Shown: positions 50,562 through 62,556, numbered from the stretch's first letter. The stretch is DNA of 64,000 nt from Caecitellus pseudoparvulus (GCA_965644315.1 CBFFRQ010000081.1:124001-188000); one strand, 5' to 3'. Translations and numbers: made by a program. Notes: generated by a model from the sequence alone, not told the origin.

Positions 50562-52907
50562 TCAAGCTCGCCCTGGGCTTGCCTTCATGAGGGGATTGCG
50601 GGTGTCGAAAGATTTGCTCACAGGAGCAGCAGCAGGGGCTTCAGGCGCCTCCTCATCGGAGTGCACACGCTGGGCATGCTTCTTGGGCGCGGCGGAGCGC
50701 CGTTTGTAGACAACCACAGCAGCGACGCCAACGGCTACCGCAGCAAGTGCGGCAACGATTCCACCCACAGCGCCAGCTGAGATGCCTGTACCTGGTGCAC
50801 CACCTCTGGGAGAAGCAGAGCCCCCTGATTCATCAACGGAGCCTGACTGAGACACCGTTGCAGAGCCAGAGACAGTTGCCTCTTGAAACGTGGCTGTCCA
50901 CTCGGAACTGCTGCCAGCCTCTTCTGATGCAGCAACATGCAGAGTGGACGCGAAAGTCCCATCTTGAACGGACCTATCAACGGTACCAGCGATGTCTTCC
51001 GCATCGTCCTCGTCATCGACATTGATTGTGACGTCCACCTCCAAGCCGCCATCTTGGAGGTGTCGGCGAAGTGCAGCTGAGTCACGAGAGCAAGGCTTTC
51101 GCAGCTCAACAATTACATCTTCGACCGATACACCTGCAATGCGTGCAACAACCTTGGCGATGAATGCGCGGATGCGATCATCTGAGGGAGCGTTCTCGCA
51201 CGAAACACCCTGAACCTGCATAGTAACGGAAACAACTGGGCGTGGCCGTGTGGTGGCCGACGGGCGAGGACGCTTAGGCGTAGGAGATGCAGTGCGGTCG
51301 GGGTCGCCGCCGTTGCCGTTGCCACCAGCGGAATCGCGTTTTGGCGTCGCAGATGCAGAAGGGCGGGTCGTATCGGGCTTGGGCGTAGGAGATGCAGTGC
51401 GGTCGGGGTCGCCGCCGTTGCCGCCAGTGGAGTCGTGCTTAGGCGTAGGAGATGCAGTGCGGTCAGGGTCGCCGCCGTTGCCGCCAGTGGAGTCGTGCTT
51501 GGGCGTAGGAGATGCAGTGCGGTCAGGGTCGCCGCCGTTGCCGCCAGTGGAGTCGTGCTTGGGCGTAGGAGATGCAGTGCGGTCAGGGTCGCCGCCGTTG
51601 CCGCCAGTGGAGTCGTGCTTGGGCGTAGGAGATGCAGTGCGGTCGGGGTCGCCGCCGTTGCCGCCAGTGGAGTCGTGCTTGGGTGTAGGGGATGCAGTGC
51701 GGTCGGGGTCGCCGCCGTTGCCGCCAGTGGAGTCGTGCTTGGGTGTAGGGGATGCAGTGCGGTCGGGGTCGCCGCCGTTGCCGCCAGTGGAGTCAGGGCG
51801 AGTGGTAGCCGTGGCTGAGGGCTGGGTGCCGTCACCACCGTTGCCGCCAGTGGAGTCAGGGCGAGTGGTAGCCGTGGCTGAGGGCTGGGTGCCGTCACCA
51901 CCGTTGCCGCCAGTGGAGTCAGGGCGAGTGGTAGCCGTGGCTGAGGGCTGGGTGCCGTCACCACCGTTGCCGCCAGTGGTGTCAGGGCGAGTGGTAGCCG
52001 TGGCTGAGGGCTGGGTGCCGTCACCGCCGTTGCCGCCAGTGGAGTCAGGGCGAGTGGTAGCCGTGGCTGAGGGCTGGGTGCCGTCACCACCGTTGCCGCC
52101 AGTGGAGTCAGGGCGAGTGGTAGCCGTGGCTGAGGGCTGGGTGCCGTCGCCGCCGTTGCCGCCAGTGGAGTCAGGGCGAGTGGTAGCCGTGGCTGAGGGC
52201 TGGGTGCCGTCACCGCCGTTGCCGCCAGTGGAGTCAGGGCGAGTGGTAGCTGTGGCTGAGGGGTGGGTGCCGTCGCCGCCGTTGCCGCCAGCTGCGTTGT
52301 GAGGCGAGGGGGTGGCTGAGGGCTGGGTGCCGTCACCGCCGTTGCCGCCAGTGGAGTCAGGGCGAGTGGTAGCCGTGGCTGAGGGCTGGGTGCCGTCACC
52401 GCCGTTGCCGCCAGTGGAGTCAGGGCGAGTGGTAGCCGTGGCTGAGGGCTGGGTGCCGTCACCGCCGTTGCCGCCAGTGGAGTCAGGGCGAGTGGTAGCC
52501 GTGGCTGAGGGCTGGGTGCCGTCACCACCGTTGCCGCCAGTGGAGTCGGGGCGAGTGGTAGCCGTGGCTGAGGGCTGGGTGCCGTCACCGCCGTTGCCGC
52601 CAGCTGCGTTGTGAGGCGAGGGCGTGGCAGACCGGTCAGGGTCACCGCCAGCGGGGTCTGGGTGTTTGGATGGAGATGGAGTCGGAGCAGGTTGGCTTGG
52701 GTCGTTTAATTGCCGCTGCGCACGGGTCGCGCCGTTGATTAGCGCAGCGTGAATGGTGGAAACGCCAATGTGAGCTGCCTCGGTTTGGCGTGTTGGAAGG
52801 GTATCCGCAGCACCCGCAGCAAGGTTTGCCAGACAAGCAAAGGTGAAACCTAGCGCAGCTAAAGTGAGCCAGAGGCCTGTGAAAGTAAAGATAATGAATG
52901 TGTTCAC
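50562..52907 (-). CDS. mucin-like repeat membrane protein, paralogue 1
   Basis: The frame runs from 52907 to 50562 (about 781 aa). The N-terminal MNTFIIFTFTGLWLTLAALG-like segment is a signal peptide or anchor, but its first codon is GTG and a stop precedes it. The true ATG probably lies in a short upstream exon (ATGGTAG near 53,029 followed by GTGCTG is a candidate). A Gly/Asn/Asp/Thr/Pro repeat array follows (51,260-52,640). Next comes a ~140-residue domain with two conserved Cys (VTMQVQGVSCENAP, IAGVSVEDVIVELRKPC, LEVDVTINVDDEDDAEDIAG, TVDRSVQDGTFAS). Then a transmembrane helix (AGAVGGIVAALAAVAVGVAA), KRR stop-transfer, and a short tail with RNPLMKASPGRA. The Cys domain is homologous to that of the next gene, so the two are tandem paralogues. 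Likely a cell-surface glycoprotein. Confidence 0.72.
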   Translation of the reverse strand: MNTFIIFTFTGLWLTLAALGFTFACLANLAAGAADTLPTRQTEAAHIGVSTIHAALINGATRAQRQLNDPSQPAPTPSPSKHPDPAGGDPDRSATPSPHNAAGGNGGDGTQPSATATTRPDSTGGNGGDGTQPSATATTRPDSTGGNGGDGTQPSATATTRPDSTGGNGGDGTQPSATATTRPDSTGGNGGDGTQPSATPSPHNAAGGNGGDGTHPSATATTRPDSTGGNGGDGTQPSATATTRPDSTGGNGGDGTQPSATATTRPDSTGGNGGDGTQPSATATTRPDSTGGNGGDGTQPSATATTRPDTTGGNGGDGTQPSATATTRPDSTGGNGGDGTQPSATATTRPDSTGGNGGDGTQPSATATTRPDSTGGNGGDPDRTASPTPKHDSTGGNGGDPDRTASPTPKHDSTGGNGGDPDRTASPTPKHDSTGGNGGDPDRTASPTPKHDSTGGNGGDPDRTASPTPKHDSTGGNGGDPDRTASPTPKHDSTGGNGGDPDRTASPTPKPDTTRPSASATPKRDSAGGNGNGGDPDRTASPTPKRPRPSATTRPRPVVSVTMQVQGVSCENAPSDDRIRAFIAKVVARIAGVSVEDVIVELRKPCSRDSAALRRHLQDGGLEVDVTINVDDEDDAEDIAGTVDRSVQDGTFASTLHVAASEEAGSSSEWTATFQEATVSGSATVSQSGSVDESGGSASPRGGAPGTGISAGAVGGIVAALAAVAVGVAAVVVYKRRSAAPKKHAQRVHSDEEAPEAPAAAPVSKSFDTRNPLMKASPGRA
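51260..52640 (-). repeat. coding tandem repeat, 60- and 63-bp units
   Basis: Within paralogue 1. Two unit types share a GGNGGD core. The N-terminal block has about 13 units of 63 bp (GGNGGDGTQPSATATTRPDST). The C-terminal block has about six units of 60 bp (GGNGGDPDRTASPTPKHDST), with single divergent units at each end. Units differ by few, mostly synonymous changes (ACC/GCC/GCG/CCG wobble), showing recent spread or homogenisation. Confidence 0.92.
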
Positions 52908-53520
52908 TCATTTGGCGCTTCGCCTGAGTCGACGCTTGCAAGTAGCACGAGTTCAACCAGATTGATGCAACATGCAGGTTGAGAGCAAACGCGGGCTGAG
53001 CGGAAGACCCGGCGAAAGCAGCACCTACCATGTCTCTTGGAAGCTGGCCGTGAATGAGTGACCATGGTTGACGATTAATTGGACTGTAGGCTTCCTTTTT
53101 TTAGCTAGCAGCTTTCGAATAGTGGGCTTGAGGTGCGCCGGGGTGGGGTGTAACGGTGTGGTGGTGGCAACGAGCTCGGCTCGATGCTGGGCAGCTCGAT
53201 AGGGTGGCGTAGGTGAGAATCAAGCACTTGCCAGGGGAACTGCTGTAGAGTGAGGATGTCGGTAGTTGGAAAAAGTTTGAGCTGCAGCCCAGACTGTTTG
53301 CCCTGCACTGGCTCGAGAGCCCACTGTCATCGCACATGAAACGCTGCTCGTCGCAACGCTACCATGCGGATGAAGCGGAGCCTGCTGGCAAGGTGCAGAA
53401 TGCGCGCTGGAAACGCAGCTAAGTGACCCGGCCCCCTTACACAGAGAAGACTTTTGAATTCGTTTCACAATTTGAAGCCCGAGACTGCACAGGCCCAGAA
53501 GCGTCTGCTGAACTTCGGAA
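52908..53520. other. intergenic, 613 bp
   Basis: Between the two mucin-like paralogues; it probably contains the missing first exon of paralogue 1 (ATG near 53,029 on the minus strand). A T8 run is at about 53,095. No other element is recognised. Confidence 0.35.
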
Positions 53521-56500
53521 TTACTTGGTCCAAGCAGTCCCGTACATGTCTTGCAGCGGAGCGGGAGGAGGACGGGCACCTTGATTCCACTGCCGATGAG
53601 CAGGCTTTGACTTGATGAACATTGGGTTCTCATCATGTTCGTCAGCAGCCCCTGCCCTCATGTAGCGCGGCAAGGATATCGGGTTCGGAACACTGAAAGG
53701 ACGCCTCCTGGGGGGCCGCGGGTACATATCAGGCGAGGGAGGTGCAGCTGCGTGTGGAATCTGTCTTGGCGGCAGTGCTGGCTCGCTGCCCCGGCTTTTG
53801 CGGAGCCTGGCCACGCCAGCAACAACAGCTAACGTAATCAGAACCACGCCGACTACCAGCAGCACTACACCGACAGCTGGAAAGCTATCCTCAGGTGCTG
53901 GTGATGACGCTTGCGCTGGTGGAGCGCTCTCAGCCACAGCAGCTGTGGTGCCAGTCACGCTCACAGATTCAAACACCTTCACAAGGTCGCTTCCTGTACC
54001 TGCTTCATCAGCTGCTGAACTTTTCAGGATGTTGACCATACTGCCGTCAGAGACAGACCTGTCCACGGTCGTTGCCAGGGACCTGGCTTCAGTCAAATCA
54101 GCAGCATTGATGGTGACATTAGCCTCAAGAGTCTCTATCTGAAGAGCCCGTCGCAGACCAGACCTTTGCGTTGAACATGGCCGCGTCAAAACCACAAGCA
54201 CAGCTTCAACGCTCACGCGGGCAACCCGCGCGACCGCCCTAGCGATGATGCGGATCAAAAATGAAGGTCTCGGAGCTGTGGCACAATTAACCCCTATGAC
54301 TTGCATCGCAACATTCACAGCTGCAACACCCGGTGAGGGAGCTGCAATCACTGTCGCTTGAGGAGTAACAGATGCGGAAACAGATGCCGTCGCAGAGGAT
54401 GAGGGTGAAGCCGTGAAGGATGCAGTCATTGACGGCGAGGAGCTGGAAGACACAAAGCTAGAAACGCTTGCTGTTGGCGTAGCGCTCACACTGCTCGTGG
54501 GTGTACCCGACACTGTCCCCGACGGTGACGACGACGGCGTGCCAGAGCTGGATGGCGTGCCAGATGGACTGCCCGTCGGCGTGCCGCTCACACTGCTCGT
54601 GGGTGTACCCGACACTGTCCCCGACGGTGACGACGACGGCGTGCCAGAGCTGGATGGCGTGCCAGATGGACTGCCCGTCGGTGTGCCGCTCACACTGCTC
54701 GTGGGTGTACCCGACACTGTCCCCGACGGTGACGACGACGGCGTGCCAGAGCTGGATGGCGTGCCAGATGGACTGCCCGTCGGTGTGCCGCTCGCACTGC
54801 TCGTGGGTGTACCCGACACTGTCCCCGACGGTGACGACGACGGCGTACCAGAGCTGGATGGCGTGCCAGATGGACTGCCCGTCGGTGTGCCGCTCGCACT
54901 GCTCGTGGGTGTACCCGACACTGTCCCCGACGGTGACGACGACGGCGTGCCAGAGCTGGATGGCGTGCCAGATGGACTGCCCGTCGGCGTGCCGCTCACA
55001 CTGCTCGTGGGTGTACCCGACACTGTCCCCGACGGTGACGACGACGGCGTACCGCTCACACTGCTCGTGGGTGTACCCGACACTGTCCCCGACGGTGACG
55101 ACGACGGCGTGCCAGAGCTGGATGGCGTGCCAGATGGACTGCCCGTCGGTGTGCCGCTCACACTGCTCGTGGGTGTACCCGACACTGTCCCCGACGGTGA
55201 CGACGACGGCGTGCCAGAGCTGGATGGCGTGCCAGATGGACTGCCCGTCGGTGTGCCGCTCACACTGCTCGTGGGTGTACCCGACACTGTCCCCGACGGT
55301 GACGACGACGGCGTGCCAGAGCTGGATGGCGTGCCAGATGGACTGCCCGTCGGTGTGCCGCTCACACTGCTCGTGGGTGTACCCGACACTGTCCCCGACG
55401 GTGACGACGACGGCGTGCCAGAGCTGGATGGCGTGCCAGATGGACTGCCCGTCGGTGTGCCGCTCACACTGCTCGTGGGTGTACCCGACACTGTCCCCGA
55501 CGGTGACGACGACGGCGTACCAGAGCTGGATGGCGTGCCAGATGGACTGCCCGTCGGTGTGCCGCTCACACTGCTCGTGGGTGTACCCGACACTGTCCCC
55601 GACGGTGACGACGACGGCGTGCCAGAGCTGGATGGCGTGCCAGATGGACTGCCCGTCGGTGTGCCGCTCACACTGCTCGTGGGTGTACCCGACACTGTCC
55701 CCGACGGTGACGACGACGGCGTGCCAGAGCTGGATGGCGTGCCAGATGGACTGCCCGTCGGTGTGCCGCTCACACTGCTCGTGGGTGTACCCGACACTGT
55801 CCCCGACGGTGACGACGACGGCGTGCCAGAGCTGGATGGCGTGCCAGATGGACTGCCCGTCGGTGTGCCGCTCACACTGCTCGTGGGTGTACCCGACACT
55901 GTCCCCGACGGTGACGACGACGGCGTGCCAGAGCTGGATGGCGTGCCAGATGGACTGCCCGTCGGTGTGCCGCTCACACTGCTCGTGGGTGTACCCGACA
56001 CTGTCCCCGACGGTGACGACGACGGCGTGCCAGAGCTGGATGGCGTGCCAGATGGACTGCCCGTCGGTGTGCCGCTCACACTGCTCGTGGGTGTACCCGA
56101 CACTGTCCCCGACGGTGACGACGACGGCGTGCCAGAGCTGGATGGCGTGCCAGATGGACTGCCCGTCGGTGTGCCGCTCACACTGCTCGTGGGTGTACCC
56201 GACACTGTCCCCGACGGCGACGACGACGGCGTGCCAGAGCTGGATGGCGTGCCAGATGGACTGCCCGTCGGCGTGCCGCTCACACTGCTCGTGGGTGTAC
56301 CCGACACTGTCCCCGACGGTGACGACGACGGCGTGCCAGAGCTGGATGGCGTGCCAGATGGACTGCCCGTCGGCGTGCCGCTCACACTGCTCGTGGGTGT
56401 ACCCGACACTGTCCCCGACGGCGACGACGACGGCGTGCCAGAGCTGGATGGCGTGCCAGATGGACTGCCCGTCGGTGTGCCGCTCACACTGCTCGTGGGT

Positions 56501-59500
56501 GTACCCGACACTGTCCCCGACGGCGACGACGACGGCGTGCCAGAGCTGGATGGCGTGCCAGATGGACTGCCCGTCGGTGTGCCGCTCACACTGCTCGTGG
56601 GTGTACCCGACACTGTCCCCGACGGTGACGACGACGGCGTGCCAGAGCTGGATGGCGTGCCAGATGGACTGCCCGTCGGTGTGCCGCTCACACTGCTCGT
56701 GGGTGTACCCGACACTGTCCCCGACGGTGACGACGACGGCGTGCCAGAGCTGGATGGCGTGCCAGATGGACTGCCCGTCGGCGTGCCGCTCACACTGCTC
56801 GTGGGTGTACCCGACACTGTCCCCGACGGTGACGACGACGGCGTACCAGAGCTGGATGGCGTGCCAGATGGACTGCCCGTCGGCGTGCCGCTCACACTGC
56901 TCGTGGGTGTACCCGACACTGTCCCCGACGGCGACGACGACGGCGTACCGCTCACACTGCTCGTGGGTGTACCCGACACTGTCCCCGACGGTGACGACGA
57001 CGGCGTGCCAGAGCTGGATGGCGTGCCAGATGGACTGCCCGTCGGCGTGCCGCTCACACTGCTCGTGGGTGTACCCGACACTGTCCCCGACGGCGACGAC
57101 GACGGCGTGCCAGAGCTGGATGGCGTGCCAGATGGACTGCCCGTCGGTGTGCCGCTCACACTGCTCGTGGGTGTACCCGACACTGTCCCCGACGGTGACG
57201 ACGACGGCGTGCCAGAGCTGGATGGCGTGCCACATGGACTGCCCGTCGGCGTGCCGCTCACACTGCTCGTGGGTGTACCCGACACTGTCCCCGACGGTGA
57301 CGACGACGGCGTACCAGAGCTGGATGGCGTGCCAGATGGACTGCCCGTCGGTGTGCCGCTCGCACTGCTCGTGGGTGTACCCGACACTGTCCCCGACGGT
57401 GACGACGACGGCGTGCCAGAGCTGGATGGCGTGCCAGATGGACTGCCCGTCGGTGTGCCGCTCACACTGCTCGTGGGTGTACCCGACACTGTCCCCGACG
57501 GTGACGACGACGGCGTACCAGAGCTGGATGGCGTGCCAGATGGACTGCCCGTCGGTGTGCCGCTCACACTGCTCGTGGGTGTACCCGACACTGTCCCCGA
57601 CGGTGACGACGACGGCGTACCAGAGCTGGATGGCGTGCCAGATGGACTGCCCGTCGGTGTGCCGCTCGCACTGCTCGTGGGTGTACCCGACACTGTCCCC
57701 GACGGCGACGACGACGGCGTGCCGCTCACACTGCTCGTGGGTGTACCCGACACTGTCCCCGACGGTGACGACGACGGCGTACCAGAGCTGGATGGCGTGC
57801 CAGATGGACTGCCCGTCGGCGTGCCGCTCACACTGCTCGTGGGTGTACCCGACACTGTCCCCGACGGCGACGACGACGGCGTGCCAGAGCTGGATGGCGT
57901 GCCAGATGGACTGCCCGTCGGTGTGCCGCTCACACTGCTCGTGGGTGTACCAGACACTGTCCCCGACGGTGACGACGACGGCGTGCCGCTCACACTGCTC
58001 GTGGGTGTACCCGACACTGTCCCCGACGGTGACGACGACGGCGTGCCAGAGCTGGATGGCGTGCCAGATGGACTGCCCGTCGGTGTGCCGCTCACACTGC
58101 TCGTGGGTGTACCCGACACTGTCCCCGACGGTGACGAGGACGGCGTACCGCTCACACTGCTCGTGGGTGTACCCGACACTGTCCCCGACGGTGACGACGA
58201 CGGCGTGCCAGAGCTGGATGGCGTGCCAGATGGACTTCCCGTCGGCGTGCCGCTCACACTGCTCGTGGGTGTACCCGACACTGTCCCCGACGGCGACGAC
58301 GACGGCGTGCCAGAGCTGGATGGCGTGCCAGATGGACTGCCCGTCGGTGTGCCGCTCACACTGCTCGTGGGTGTACCCGACACTGTCCCCGACGGTGACG
58401 ACGACGGCGTGCCAGAGCTGGATGGCGTGCCAGATGGACTGCCCGTCGGCGTGCCGCTCACACTGCTCGTGGGTGTACCCGACACTGTCCCCGACGGTGA
58501 CGACGACGGCGTGCCAGAGCTGGATGGCGTGCCAGATGGACTGCCCGTCGGTGTGCCGCTCACACTGCTCGTGGGTGTACCCGACACTGTCCCCGACGGC
58601 GACGACGACGGCGTGCCAGAGCTGGATGGCGTGCCAGATGGACTGCCCGTCGGTGTGCCGCTCACACTGCTCGTGGGTGTACCCGACACTGTCCCCGACG
58701 GTGACGACGACGGCGTGCCAGAGCTGGATGGCGTGCCAGATGGACTGCCCGTCGGTGTGCCGCTCACACTGCTCGTGGGTGTACCCGACACTGTCCCCGA
58801 CGGTGACGACGACGGCGTGCCAGAGCTGGATGGCGTGCCAGATGGACTGCCCGTCGGCGTGCCGCTCACACTGCTCGTGGGTGTACCCGACACTGTCCCC
58901 GACGGTGACGACGACGGCGTACCAGAGCTGGATGGCGTGCCAGATGGACTGCCCGTCGGTGTGCCGCTCACACTGCTCGTGGGTGTACCCGACACTGTCC
59001 CCGACGGCGACGACGACGGCGTACCGCTCACACTGCTCGTGGGTGTACCCGACACTGTCCCCGACGGTGACGACGACGGCGTGCCAGAGCTGGATGGCGT
59101 GCCAGATGGACTGCCCGTCGGTGTGCCGCTCACACTGCTCGTGGGTGTACCCGACACTGTCCCCGACGGCGACGACGACGGCGTACCGCTCACACTGCTC
59201 GTGGGTGTACCCGACACTGTCCCCGACGGTGACGACGACGGCGTGCCAGAGCTGGATGGCGTGCCAGATGGACTGCCCGTCGGTGTGCCGCTCACACTGC
59301 TCGTGGGTGTACCCGACACTGTCCCCGACGGTGACGACGACGGCGTACCGCTCACACTGCTCGTGGGTGTACCCGACACTGTCCCCGACGGTGACGACGA
59401 CGGCGTACCGCTCACACTGCTCGTGGGTGTACCCGACACTGTCCCCGACGGTGACGACGACGGCGTGCCAGAGCTGGATGGCGTGCCAGATGGACTGCCC

Positions 59501-62500
59501 GTCGGTGTGCCGCTCGCACTGCTCGTGGGTGTACCCGACACTGTCCCCGACGGTGACGACGACGGCGTGCCAGAGCTGGATGGCGTGCCAGATGGACTGC
59601 CCGTCGGTGTGCCGCTCGCACTGCTCGTGGGTGTACCCGACACTGTCCCCGACGGTGACGACGACGGCGTGCCAGAGCTGGATGGCGTGCCAGATGGACT
59701 GCCCGTCGGTGTACCGCTCACACTGCTCGTGGGTGTACCCGACACTGTCCCCGACGGTGACGACGACGGCGTGCCAGAGCTGGATGGCGTGCCAGATGGA
59801 CTGCCCGTCGGCGTGCCGCTCACACTGCTCGTGGGTGTACCCGACACTGTCCCCGACGGTGACGAGGACGGCGTACCGCTCACACTGCTCGTGGGTGTAC
59901 CCGACACTGTCCCCGACGGTGACGACGACGGCGTGCCAGAGCTGGATGGCGTGCCAGATGGACTGCCCGTCGGTGTACCGCTCGCACTGCTCGTGGGTGT
60001 ACCCGACACTGTCCCCGACGGTGACGACGACGGCGTGCCAGAGCTGGATGGCGTGCCAGATGGACTGCCCGTCGGTGTGCCGCTCACACTGCTCGTGGGT
60101 GTACCCGACACTGTCCCCGACGGTGACGACGACGGCGTGCCAGAGCTGGATGGCGTGCCAGATGGACTGCCCGTCGGTGTGCCGCTCACACTGCTCGTGG
60201 GTGTACCCGACACTGTCCCCGACGGTGACGACGACGGCGTGCCAGAGCTGGATGGCGTGCCAGATGGACTGCCCGTCGGCGTGCCGCTCACACTGCTCGT
60301 GGGTGTACCCGACACTGTCCCCGACGGTGACGACGACGACGTACCGCTCACACTGCTCGTGGGTGTACCCGACACTGTCCCCGACGGTGACGACGACGGC
60401 GTGCCAGAGCTGGATGGCGTGCCAGATGGACTGCCCGTCGGTGTGCCGCTCACACTGCTCGTGGGTGTACCCGACACTGTCCCCGACGGTGACGACGACG
60501 GCGTGCCGCTCGCACTGCTCGTGGGTGTACCCGACACTGTCCCCGACGGTGACGACGACGGCGTGCCAGAGCTGGATGGCGTGCCAGATGGACTGCCCGT
60601 CGGTGTGCCGCTCACACTGCTCGTGGGTGTACCCGACACTGTCCCCGACGGTGACGACGACGGCGTACCGCTCACACTGCTGGATGGCGTGCCCGAGACT
60701 GTCCCCGAGGGTGACGCCGTCGGCGTGCCGCTCACACTGCTCGTGGGTGTACCCGACACTGTCCCCGACGGTGACGACGACGGCGTGCCAGAGCTGGATG
60801 GCGTGCCAGATGGACTGCCCGTCGGTGTGCCGCTCGCACTGCTCGTGGGTGTACCCGACACTGTCCCCGACGGTGACGACGACGGCGTGCCAGAGCTGGA
60901 TGGCGTGCCAGATGGACTGCCCGTCGGCGTGCCGCTCACACTGCTCGTGGGTGTACCCGACACTGTCCCCGACGGTGACGACGACGGCGTGCCAGAGCTG
61001 GATGGCGTGCCAGATGGACTGCCCGTCGGTGTGCCGCTCACACTGCTCGTGGGTGTACCCGACACTGTCCCCGACGGTGACGACGACGGCGTACCAGAGC
61101 TGGATGGCGTGCCAGATGGACTGCCCGTCGGTGTGCCGCTCGCACTGCTCGTGGGTGTACCCGACACTGTCCCCGACGGTGACGACGACGGCGTGCCAGA
61201 GCTGGATGGCGTGCCAGATGGACTGCCCGTCGGTGTGCCGCTCACACTGCTCGTGGGTGTACCCGACACTGTCCCCGACGGCGACGACGACGGCGTGCCA
61301 GAGCTGGATGGCGTGCCAGATGGACTGCCCGTCGGTGTGCCGCTCACACTGCTCGTGGGTGTACCCGACACTGTCCCCGACGGTGACGACGACGGCGTGC
61401 CAGAGCTGGATGGCGTGCCAGATGGACTGCCCGTCGGTGTGCCGCTCGCACTGCTCGTGGGTGTACCCGACACTGTCCCCGACGGTGACGACGACGGCGT
61501 GCCAGAGCTGGATGGCGTGCCAGATGGACTGCCCGTCGGTGTGCCGCTCGCACTGCTCGTGGGTGTACCCGACACTGTCCCCGACGGTGACGACGACGGC
61601 GTGCCGCTCACACTGCTCGTGGGTGTACCCGACACTGTCCCCGACGGTGACGACGACGGCGTGCCAGAGCTGGATGGCGTGCCAGATGGACTGCCCGTCG
61701 GCGTGCCGCTCGCACTGCTCGTGGGTGTACCCGACACTGTCCCCGACGGTGACGACGACGGCGTGCCAGAGCTGGATGGCGTGCCAGATGGACTGCCCGT
61801 CGGTGTGCCGCTCACACTGCTCGTGGGTGTACCCGACACTGTCCCCGACGGTGACGACGACGGCGTGCCAGAGCTGGATGGCGTGCCAGATGGACTGCCC
61901 GTCGGTGTGCCGCTCACACTGCTCGTGGGTGTACCCGACACTGTCCCCGACGGTGACGACGACGGCGTACCGCTCGCACTGCTCGTGGGTGTACCCGACA
62001 CTGTCCCCGACGGCGACGACGACGGCGTGCCAGAGCTGGATGGCGTGCCAGATGGACTGCCCGTCGGTGTGCCGCTCACACTGCTCGTGGGTGTACCCGA
62101 CACTGTCCCCGACGGTGACGACGACGGCGTGCCAGAGCTGGATGGCGTGCCAGATGGACTGCCCGTCGGTGTGCCGCTCACACTACTCGTGGGTGTACCC
62201 GACACTGTCCCCGACGGTGACGACGACGGCGTGCCAGAGCTGGATGGCGTGCCAGATGGACTGCCCGTCGGTGTGCCGCTCACACTGCTCGTGGGTGTAC
62301 CCGACACTGTCCCCGACGGTGACGACGACGGCGTGCCAGAGCTGGATGGCGTGCCAGATGGACTGGATGTTGGTGAGGTTGAGGCGGTGGCACTCAGCTA
62401 TCGAAGGGATGGACTATGGTTTACAGAGGTGACTTCTTGAGTATACGTTGTGTGGCTTGATTTTGTAGTTTGCAGCTCGACACTGTTGTTTGGCCCAAGC

Positions 62501-62556
62501 GTTCTCTTTTCGCCAAGGGCAGAAGCAGCTGCTACACATAGGGCTAAAAGGAACAT
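53521..62556 (-). CDS. mucin-like repeat membrane protein, paralogue 2, very large
   Basis: Proposed minus-strand exons are 62556-62482 and 62397-53521 (about 2,983 aa). Exon 1 gives a signal peptide (MFLLALCVAAASALGEK). The 84-nt phase-0 intron (GTCGAG to GATAG) is tentative, but some splice is needed because a TAG at 62398-62400 interrupts the frame. About 2,630 residues are tandem repeats of Ser/Gly/Thr/Pro (SGTPTSSVSGTPTGSPSGTP and relatives), an ideal O-glycosylation substrate. Then come a Ser/Thr stalk, the Cys domain shared with paralogue 1 (VAMQVIGVNCATAP, VSVEAVLVVLTRPC, LEANVTINAADL, TVDRSVSDGSMV), a transmembrane helix (VGVVLLVVGVVLITLAVVAG) and a ~100-residue basic, Pro-rich tail with VPNPISLPRYMRAG and ENPMFIKSKP. 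The minus strand is coding because only this frame continues into the conserved Cys domain. Probable mucin-like surface coat protein. Confidence 0.75.
54480..62362 (-). repeat. 7.9-kb coding array of 102- and 60-bp units
   Basis: Head-to-tail units of 102 bp (34 codons) mixed with 60-bp units (20 codons) that lack an internal 42-bp segment. My hand tally is about 68 long and 16 short units. Variation is confined to a few positions (GTG/GTA before the CCG, GGT/GGC, ACA/GCA giving Val/Ala), plus one divergent unit near 60,680-60,740. Because both periods are multiples of three and contain no stops, frames are open on both strands across the whole array. Confidence 0.95.

Noticed and set aside
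51113-52645. Open frames of 510 codons (minus) and 350 codons (plus) over the smaller repeat array
   Set aside because: Same cause: 60/63-bp periodicity. The Gly/Asn frame alone joins the paralogous domain and a signal sequence.
51260-62362. CRISPR-like arrays
   Set aside because: Units are contiguous coding repeats without unique spacers, and the genome is eukaryotic.
54413-62440. Plus-strand open frames of about 2,675 and 2,643 codons across the repeat array, and a 925-codon minus-strand frame at 54458-57235
   Set aside because: The repeat periods (102, 60) are multiples of three with no stops, so several frames stay open automatically. Only the Ser/Gly/Thr/Pro minus-strand frame continues into the conserved Cys domain and transmembrane helix.
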